DNA from: Corinectria fuckeliana
Lineage: Eukaryota; Ascomycota; Sordariomycetes; Hypocreales; Nectriaceae
Assembly: GCA_019137255.1 (NCBI GenBank)
Contig: WPDH01000121.1
Location: 62,001-126,000 of the forward strand
Length of the DNA: 64,000 nucleotides
Direction of reading: 5' to 3'
Shown here: piece after piece, positions 55,541 through 64,000 of the stretch
How positions within the stretch are numbered: position 1 is the stretch's first letter
Layout: every line of letters starts with the position of its first letter
Translations under genes and position numbers: made by a program
The notes under the pieces: model-generated
What the model saw: only the letters and a program-made list of their open reading frames with translations
Databases searched by the model: none
Told to the model about the DNA's origin: nothing

Positions 55541-58500
55541 ATGTTGCCTCTCCTTCAGATGCCCCCTCATGCGGTAACGCCTCCACCGTCGAACCTCGAT
55601 ACCTTCGGCCCCTTCCCCAGCCACGATACTCCCTCAGTCAACCACCACTACCCCCAGAACGGAGCTGCCACTTACCAGCGATCGTTTCCCATCCGTACCT
55701 CTCAACCACAGCGGCGCCCCTCCGCGCCTGTAAGCGCCCTCTATCGGACACATCCTGAGCACCACCTCCGTAGGAAGACGCCAAACGGCACCATTGATGC
55801 TGGCTACGATGGATCGCCCAGCCCTCTGTCTCACGGCCCGCCTCCTCTAAAACACCTCGCTCTACCTAGGTCTGCGACATCGATTATGTTCCCTCCGACA
55901 GCTCCGCCGGCACTCACCCTCCGCAACCGCGACCTGACTACTGACCTTCGCCAATCCTCTTCACTTGGCAACCTCGGCGTCGATGGTGAGGGCAGGCATA
56001 TACAGATGGGTCCTGCGCCGTGGCCGTATTCCGAGGACATGTCGAGGCACCCGGGCTCGTTCCAAATGAATCCTCAAACCCCCCTCCCCCCTGGCCGACA
56101 GCACCAGTCTGTGGCCTATCTCGATGCGTCTGGGATGTTCCCCAGCGTCAACCAACCACTCCTCAGAGCCAACGAATACAACGTCCGCGCTTTTTGCCCA
56201 CCACCAGTGTCTATGAACGACTCTTTGCCACTCGGCCAGATACCAATGCATGCTGCTCCTTCACAGTGGAACCATGGAAATCCCGCTCAACCATGCGAAG
56301 CAAGCCTATCGAGACCGACCCAGCAGCACCGCTTCAGGCCTGAGAGTTATAAACTAGTGCCAGAATTCATGCATCGCCAGTCTTTAGATGGCTCCCTTGA
56401 GCAGGAGCCCCTTTTCAACCTTGCGTACCCTCCACACGCCCACGCTGAGGATTTCGGACTTGATTCAGAGGGCATTCAGTTTCGTTCCCACTCTCCCGGC
56501 TTCGGAGGCCAACACGGGTTTCGGGAAAAGGTGCTGTCTCAGGCCCACAGGACTTATATGGATATTCTCGCACATCTTCAGACGTCAAGAAGATTGCAAC
56601 CTGCCAAGGTCAACTCAAGTCTTAGTACGACCCCGAAACTACTAGTATATCCCAAGCCCCCTAGGCCTTCTTTGAAGATTCCAGAGGCTGGAGATAGGGG
56701 CGTGTATACTGGGGTTTCGGAGAGAGAACGTGTACGGAGCCATCATCTTGGGGCCTACACAGCTCTACATGCTCAAGGACTCAACCATTATATTCCTGGG
56801 CCTAAGATGTCAACCTATGCTATGGCGAGGTCTTCGCTCGAAATGCTGAATAGCCTGTGCGAACAGAGTGGATGGAGTTGGATTGATGGAATTATGCTTG
56901 GAGGATGTCTCCATTATGGAATGGAACAATATGAAGAGGCACTGGAATGGTTCTCGAGAATCATCTCCCTTGACTCGAGGTAAAGACTTGTCCCAAGTGA
57001 ACTGTCAAGTGGCTGTTCCATGGTGTCTGACTCTTTCGCAGTCACGTCGAGGCAATCACAAACATGGCTGCCACACTGTACTGTCTCAATCGCCAAGACG
57101 AGGCCGAACAGCATTGGATTCGAGCTGTGAAGGTGCAGCCTAGCTATTTGGAAGCCGCCGAGCATCTCGTCGGCCTTCTGTACAAGCACCGCAGTAAGGA
57201 AGCTATCGATATCATCAACCACGTGCAGCAAGCGTTAAGGCTATCGCCTCCCGGGTCCATACACCCGACCCGGCTACCTGCCGGCGGTCCCACTCCTCGA
57301 GAGGACTTTTCAAGGACTACCATAGCTCACGGTTTCCAAATTGCTGACTTGAATCAGGCGCAACATCATGGGGTTGCACCTCACCGAGACGACGCAAAGA
57401 CGCCGGGATTTGGATCTAGCGGCTATGCCCTACCGGGAAGTGAGAACGGCCGAATTCTCGCCCTGATCCACGCCAAGGGGACGATGCTGTACAGCCTAAA
57501 AGAAGTCAGCAGGGCTTCGGCTGCCTTTGAAGAAGCCGTGCTGATTAGCGCTGGCCGTCAGATGACCGGCATAAAAGATCTGGTGTATCGAATCCAAACA
57601 GTCTTGTCTCCAACGGAGTCAGACCCAGGTCTACCAAGCCGAGCTGCACGTCCCTTCCGACCTTTGCTACTACACCCCGAAAGAGCTCGACATACAGCCC
57701 ATCTCGTGTTTGGCGGCGGTGGAGACCTCCCTGGTCTCCGGTATATGACCGAGGGCGCTACGAAACGCGCTGCAGTTCAAACAACCAGTAATTCTCTACT
57801 GTCGCTAGCCAAGATTTTCCAAGATGCCCTGTCTAGTGGACATGCCACTCCGGATGTTGTTCGTCGTCACTCAGGAGTTGAAGATATTCTGGCCCTCTAT
57901 TATCTTTCGCTGTCGCTGCAGGAAAGTCCATCAACGGCGAATAACGTGGGGATCCTTCTCGCGGGAGTCCAGCAATCCACTCCGAGTGCTCAGGGCGTTA
58001 GCATCGACATGTTCCCCCAGCCGGGCGTCCCTGGAATCGTACCAGGAAGTGGGCTTGCTCTCGCCTTGGCGTACTATCATTATGGATTGCGCCTGGACCC
58101 AAAACACGTTCACCTCCATACAAACCTTGGGAGTCTACTGAAGGACATTGGCCAACTAGACTTGGCAATCCAGATGTATGAACAAGCTGTGTCTTGCGAT
58201 GGCACTTTCGACATTGCCCTAACGAACCTTGCCAACGCAGTCAAGGATAGAGGCCGTGTGAGCGACGCCATCATGTACTACAAACGCGCTGTGAACTCCA
58301 ACCCAGACTTTGCCGAGGCTGTTTGTGGCCTATCAACAGCCTTGAATTCTGTCTGCGATTGGAGAGGTCGTGGTGGAGTTATACTTCAATCCGGAAAGTA
58401 TGACCGCTGGCACGTCGATGATCGAGGTCTTCTTGTTGATGCCCGCTCCTTGGGGCATGAAAGCGGTTTGACCAGCCGGGTCGTGCACATCATCGGAAAA

Positions 58501-60367
58501 CAGCTACAGGAGGCATCTCAATGGGGACGTGGCACTCTTGAAGACAGCGCTATCATGGCTTTGGCCAGCCATGTTCGAGGTCTATATTCGACAAGCTCTT
58601 TTCAGCCTGAGAAAGCCCTACGCGACTGGGCTGGCAAGCCATGGGAAGGTTCACGCCTCATCCGTCTAGTGGAACGTGCCACTCGGGTACTACAATGGAA
58701 ATGGTACCGCGATCGTTGCGATTCCCACTCCAAACCAGCCTCGCAGTATTCGCGGCCGCGATTGCCTTCCAATCTCACTGTTCCGTCGGCTCCAACTGTT
58801 CTCCCGTTCCATACATTCACGTGTCCCCTCACTGCAAGAGACATTCGTGTCATCTCGCAACGAAATGCCATCCGAATATCTTGTTCGACTCTCCGATTGC
58901 CTTGGATACCAGCCACAGTCTATCCACCACCTCCGCCCCCGAACCCTCAACTGAATGTGGGCTACGTGTCATCGGATTTCAACAATCATCCGTTAGCTCA
59001 TCTGTAGGATCCCCTCCACTTACTCGAGAACTCGATGCGGCAGAAACTGACCAAGCTGGCAGAATGCAATCCGTCTTTGGCTTCCACAATCCTCGACGGG
59101 CTCGGGCCTTTTGCTATGCTACAACAGCAAGTGACAGGTCAGTTCACCGCCAGCAGATTGAACGTGAAGCTCCAGTGTTTCGAGATGTAAGCAACTGGCC
59201 TTCGGAGAAGTTGGTAGAGCAAATTGTTCGAGACGAGATTCACATCTTGGTCAATCTCAATGGCTATACCAGGGGGGCTCGTAACGAGGTTTTCGCAGCC
59301 CGCCCGGCCCCAGTGCAGATGTCATTTATGGGGTTCGCAGGAACCCTAGGCGCTGAGTGGTGCGATTACATTCTCGCAGATAGTACATCGATCCCACTTG
59401 AAACTCTTCGCCCCTGGCGTGCTAACGTTGGGGTTGAGGATGTCTTCCTTGATGATACCGAGGGTGATGGAGATGATTGGGTGTACTCGGAGAACATCAT
59501 CTTCTGCCGCGACACCTTTTTCTGTTGCGACCACGCCCAATCCTGCGATCCAGGCGAGCGGCGAGTGACATGGGAACAGGAGCAAAGACGTCGATGGAAG
59601 ATGCGCAGGCAGTTGTTCCCAACTCTCCCCGACGATGTCATCATTCTGGGAAATTTCAATCAACTATACAAGGTATGTTTTGTAAGCTGACAAAGGCATA
59701 TTCCTATCCCCATGTTGCTGACCTTGTCTAGATTGAGCCGACAACTTTCAGATCCTGGCTACGAATACTGGCACAGTTGCCGAAAGCGATTATTTGGCTT
59801 CTGCGTTTCCCAGAAATCGGCGAAGCGAATTTACGCCGCACTGCCAAGGCATGGGCAGGATCTGAGGTTGCTAGCCGTATCATCTTCACGGACGTTGCGC
59901 CGAAGAGCCAGCACATATCGCGTGCCCGGGTGTGCGATCTCTTCCTCGACACGCCCGAGTGCAACGCACACACGACGGCGGCAGACGTGCTTTGGTCGAG
60001 TACGCCCCTCCTCACGCTCCCGCGTTACCCTTACAAGATGTGCTCCCGGATGGCGGCGTCAATTCTTAAGGGTGCGTTACCCAAGTCAGCTGAGGGCCGG
60101 CAAATGGCCACGGAGCTCATTGCCGGCAGCGAGGCAGAGTATGAACAACGGGCTGTCCGATTAGCTGGCGGGCTCAGTTACAACATGACATCCGGCGGTT
60201 ATGGAGAGGGACATGGGAGATTGGCCGAGATGCGCAAGGTGCTCTGGGACGGGAAATGGGACTGTGGACTCTTCGATACCCGTCGATGGGTTGACGATGT
60301 AGAAACAGCGTACGAGGAGGCGTGGCGACGCTGGGTAGCAGGCGAGAGCGGCGACATCTGCCTATGA
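55541..60367 (+). CDS. O-GlcNAc transferase-like glycosyltransferase (TPR plus GT41)
   Basis: OGT-type enzymes transfer a sugar from UDP- or GDP-sugars to Ser/Thr of nucleocytoplasmic proteins. Exons 55541-56979, 57042-59003, 59063-59672 and 59732-60367 give 1548 residues, usual for fungal members. Residues 1-330 are Pro/Ser/His-rich and disordered. TPR units flank a variable region: GMEQYEEALEWFSRIISLD, LNRQDEAEQHWIRAVKVQPS, and later LHTNLGSLLKDIGQLDLAIQMYEQAV, ALTNLANAVKDRGRVSDAIMYYKRAVNSNPDFAEA. The GT41 domain has NVGYVSSDFNNHPLAHL then MQSVF, with His1129 matching the human catalytic-site histidine, and FNQLYK at the exon 3 end (Lys1337, the human K842 equivalent) followed by IEPTTFRSWLRIL. 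The donor-site HTTAADVLWSSTPLLTLP motif is near the C-terminus. I chose the ATG at 55541 as the first in frame. Confidence 0.93.
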
Positions 60368-63300
60368 AATCCTAGGCGGTGAGTTGACTTGTTGATGACG
60401 GCTCTGCACACAACGCCCTTGACGGAGTATGGAGATGGATTGGTCGGTCGGTCGGTCGGTCGACGACGCAGAAGCCCCTTGGGCCAGGACTACGAGGCAA
60501 AGGAGTTGGAGCTGTTTGACTCTTAACGATGGATTGGGATCAGGATCGGGATTGGGAGGAGGGACGGATGGTTTTCTTGCGTCGTTGCTTGCTTTATTAT
60601 TGCCATGTTGGCCGGTCCAGGTATCGCAAGTGGATAGAAACCCCTGCATGGATAAACAGCACGCTGGGTCGGAGGCTTGGAGTGCAACGTTTTGTCCCCT
60701 TATCTTGTCAGGACCTACCAAGAAGTCCAGGGCCGTACTTCGTACTTACCTCTCGCTATCTACTAATCGGGACTCGCTCCCTTTGCGGCACGGATATAAA
60801 GCATACGGTCGTTGTCTGAATGGAGCTATGGATTGAATCCCAGTCACGGTAGAATAGTCATGAGGGCTCCCAGGAGGGTAAGATGTGTCTCAGATCCGGC
60901 GTCAAAGGCGACAGACAGCTGACGAGCAGGGGACTCGGGGGCTCGGCCATGGGATTGGAGCAGGGTGCCAGAGGCACAACAGGGTCCAACAGGGTTCAGC
61001 GGACACAGCGAGCTGAGCTGAGCTGAAAAACCGTTGCCCGGCTCGCTTAGCTTATCCCGGGAGGGTTTAGGGCCAGAGGGAAGCCTGACGCCACAACGGT
61101 TCTTGCTTTAGTGGCCGAGGGGTATTTCGGGTAGGGGCTCCATTACCGCCGGGGCGGAGATGCACACTATTGGCAGCAGCGCTCATCTTCGCCCAACCAT
61201 TTCTGAGCCAGGCAGGGAGGGGTGGAGGGGGCGTGTGGCCGCTTCAAGAACGGGAAGCACTGAGCATGACCCGTCAGTGAGGGAGGGGGGGTGAAGCCGA
61301 GAGTGCCAGCGAACCAGTTGTAAGACAGATGGGAGGGGGGTACATAGTAACAGGTGCGGTGCGGTGCGGTCGGTCGGAAAGTGCGTCGGTGGGAATCTGT
61401 GTGTTACATGTCGGACAATTTAATTTGTCAGTGTCGTTGACGGCGATTCGCTCTCGCTGTCTGTACATGTGTTTCGTTCCATCGCTCTTTGCTCGAGGTT
61501 GGATTGCACTTCAAAAGACTGGTCCCTTCCGGCTACCGCACCGGTCAACCTCTGAACGCTGGATAAAGGACACTTGTGTACGTTAGTCTAAGTACGGGGT
61601 GCGATGTCATTCGTGGGCATGGGCCAGTTCAAGGCAGTGATAGGCCAGCCTTGTTCTCTTCTTCTGTTTGTTTCCTCAGGCTTTCCAGTTGGATCAAGGC
61701 CGTTCTGGTGGCCTTGCTGAGGTGGTGCAGCGGGTGCGAGTCCGGTGTTGCCGTTTGCCGCAGGCTCGTGGGCGGGTACGTCGCCGGACAAGGCCTGAGG
61801 CAGCACCCGTGTCCACGAGCATCGGTTCCATCATGTACCCATATCCGAACAACCCTCTGCCACAGGCTCCCCCAATCAAACTGGTCGCCCAACCGCAACT
61901 CCAGGTGCGTCCTCCGAGGGCCGTGTCTACGCATTGTACTCTATCAAAGCGGCGGAAGCGGGTGCGCCTCCACCGATCCGACGGCGGGCACGCCGATTCC
62001 AACCAGGTGGCTCAGGCCGACAGCCACCCGTTGTCGATGATCGCCCTGCCTCGAACCCCGGCCCCAGTCTATTCCCAGCTAGCCCCCTTCACTGCGCAAA
62101 TGGCGTTGACGCTGACGGCGATGGAGACGGTGACAGCGATTGCGAGCCTACTACTTCGCACGTAGCTTGTACAACGTTGACGCCGGCGCTTGCAAACAGT
62201 TCCCTCAGACCTCCTCACCTCCTCCACACGGCTGCGCACCCGCCCTGTCCGTTAGCTGCTATGCGTATAGCATGCGCACCGGCTTTGTCTCTGTCTTCGA
62301 CACGGCTGTGACCTCTAGTCCCGGCTTTAGCTCTACTCAGCACTGATTTGCTCTGCTTTGCCTTGCTTTGCCTTGCCCTGCTTTGGCTGTAGCGTCTGAG
62401 TAGCTGGCGGACGAGTCTCGGCGCCAGAAAAGAGTCAATTGTGATGGCTGCTGCTTTGGCGTTTGGGGTCCGGTTCGCCCGCCCGTAGGCCGACGGATGG
62501 ACCGACAACCACAAGCCTGGACGGATCAAGCAATAAACGAGGGCCAGATCAAACTCTGCTTCGACATTCATTGCCCAATGCGACCCGGGGTCGACGAGAG
62601 CAGCCGGAGAGGTTTGAGCCTAAGGTTGGCAGCTGTGCGGCGTGCTCTTGTGGCTTGGTCGACGGCAAGGTCCGGCCAGGATGGACCGACCACAACGATC
62701 CATCCATCTACCACTTATTAACACTCCCCCACGATGATGGCTGAGATTCCGGATTCGAGGATGTCGGTTCAATCGCCCAAGAGTCAAGGCCCATCCAAGA
62801 CCCACCCACACTCCAAATGCAGCTCTACATAACCCAAGTCACTGCGAGCTGTGTTCATCCGTCGGCGAAGAGGAACAGGTTACAGTCAGTGGGCGATTGA
62901 GATTGGCGTCGAAATGCAAGCATTGAGACATCCGGACAGTAGACTTTGGAGACCTTTAGGGAACTCTCAACCGACACGATCCCGTGGAACATCCACCCAC
63001 GCAGGTTGGCATTGGCCTAGGACTCCGTGCTCCTCGCCTGCCCGTGCTGGCTGGGTTCGGAATTGGGAAGCCCGCCTAGCAGTCGTCGTCGTCTCCTGCG
63101 CTTCTCTTGGACGTGCATGTCGGTCGGCGCTGTGCCCCTTCTCTCACTCTCACCCTCACCACTGCGCTCTGTCCTGGCCTGTCCGTCACACTAGTCTCAC
63201 TGCATCCGGGGCAGCGAGCCGCCTGGGCGCCTGAGACAATCATCGATGGTGGTGGCCCCGACTGGGTGGAAACAGGGCAGAGAGCGACGCTGGGCCGAGA

Positions 63301-64000
63301 GAGCTGGATGCGAAATGATGATGGGTCGTCAACAACAGCGGAGAGCATCGCATCCGGCGAACGTGCCCACCCAGCCGCCCACCCACCAACAAGCCCACTC
63401 AGCTTGCCACTCATCCACAGGCCGCACACAGTCCACACGTAGTCCAATAGGTACCTACCTACCCTGACTGGCTTGCATCTTCTTGCGTCTTGGCCATCAC
63501 CACCTCTCCCATCCACGCCCCTATCCCCACCGCCATCCCTACCATAATCCCTGTCGTTATTTCAACACCCCTTCGATCCCTTCCTCCACACCCGAAAAGA
63601 CGCCGCTGCACCATCCATGCCCTGCCATCTATCTCAGCAGCGACATCCCGGTAGTAGATCGAGAAAGTTTGTCGTCAGGATGGTCGGCGCCTCACCCCCC
63701 ATGTCACAGCTTTCTTTTCCCCATACATTACGCTTCATGCCAAAAGACTGGCCCCATAAACCCCATCCAACCCTCACGGATATTTCATCACCTCACCTCC
63801 CTCCCCCCTCTGGACCAACACATCCTTTCAGAAACCTCATTTTACTACATCCGTCTGTATCATTTCCCTTTGCGGCTTGTGTTATAGCTCCTTATAAGAC
63901 CGTTCCCTCGTCTCTGTTCAATATTATTCCCCATCAACTGCATCGTCCATCACAGCCATCACTGCCCGTCGGCATCATCCATCCCCACCCACCTATATAC
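60368..64000. other. 3.6-kb gene-free region, likely upstream of an off-window gene
   Basis: Open frames overlap on both strands at 61.6-62.4 kb and 63.1-63.9 kb but have Arg/Pro-biased shadow composition and no motif or convincing splice pattern. Short simple repeats occur: TCGG (60443-60460), GCTGA (61010-61025), GTGCG (61353-61368) and CTTTGC-type units (62350-62390). The last 600 bases are strongly C/T-rich and end near a CTATATAC, as in a promoter or long leader for a gene to the right. Confidence 0.5.
62348..62386. repeat. Imperfect TTTGC/CTTGC pentamer repeat
   Basis: About seven to eight units of TTTGC, CTTGC and close variants follow each other in a pyrimidine-biased tract. No function is apparent. 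Confidence 0.6.

Noticed and set aside
61576..62311. Overlapping plus-strand frames that could be spliced into a Pro-rich protein
   Set aside because: Several splice combinations are possible but none gives a recognisable domain, and frames are open on both strands, which points to base composition.

Overview
The window looks like a chromosome segment of a filamentous ascomycete (Pezizomycotina, most likely a Sordariomycete). Genes are split by short GT-AG introns, mostly 50-90 nt with CTRAC-type branch points, genes lie 0.3-3 kb apart on both strands, and the proteins are typically fungal (ABCG/Adp1 transporter, CBM1-GH5 mannanase, Zn2Cys6 regulator, fungal O-GlcNAc transferase). No tRNA, rRNA, CRISPR or intact transposon was recognised.

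Layout. (1) 1-5.3 kb: two badly decayed minus-strand gene relics, a PLP aminotransferase and a homoaconitase (Lys4/LysF) copy. (2) 5.8-13.1 kb: intact core genes: an Adp1-like ABC transporter, a probable mitoribosomal protein mS26, and the nucleolar GTPase NOG2, the last two sharing a divergent promoter. (3) 14.6-24 kb: a fungal protein of unknown function interrupted by two in-frame TAG codons, a secreted CBM1-GH5 beta-mannanase, a small MGSSSS-type protein, a D-arabinitol-dehydrogenase-like SDR, and an Avt-type vacuolar amino-acid transporter. (4) 26.9-33.3 kb: a 118-residue conserved-looking protein, an SDR and a 1021-residue Zn2Cys6 regulator. (5) 34.8-49.4 kb: an accessory cluster: two Baeyer-Villiger monooxygenases (one broken, one intact), an intact PRISE/SirQ-like reductase, an acyl-CoA dehydrogenase stub, and broken acyl-CoA ligase, SDR, zinc alcohol dehydrogenase and aldehyde dehydrogenase genes. 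It ends in an AT-rich island and a hairpin-bearing, possibly retroelement-derived stretch. (6) 50.3-60.4 kb: intact housekeeping genes on the plus strand: SEC23, ribosomal protein L12 (uL11) and an OGT-like glycosyltransferase. (7) 60.4-64 kb: no credible gene; probably the leader and promoter of a gene beyond the right edge.

How the genes fit together. The enzymes of region 5 read as a catabolic route: alcohol to ketone (SDR/ADH), Baeyer-Villiger oxygenation to an ester or lactone, oxidation of the released hydroxy acid (ADH, ALDH), CoA activation (ligase) and beta-oxidation (ACAD), with a PRISE-type enone reductase and a nearby regulator. In this strain most steps carry a few small lesions (CAG-to-TAG-type stops, 1-7 nt indels), while one BVMO and the PRISE reductase remain open. 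That pattern is of a recently failing cluster, and is the main point of interest. All gene models were derived by reading ORFs and splice sites; family assignments rest on remembered motifs, not database searches.
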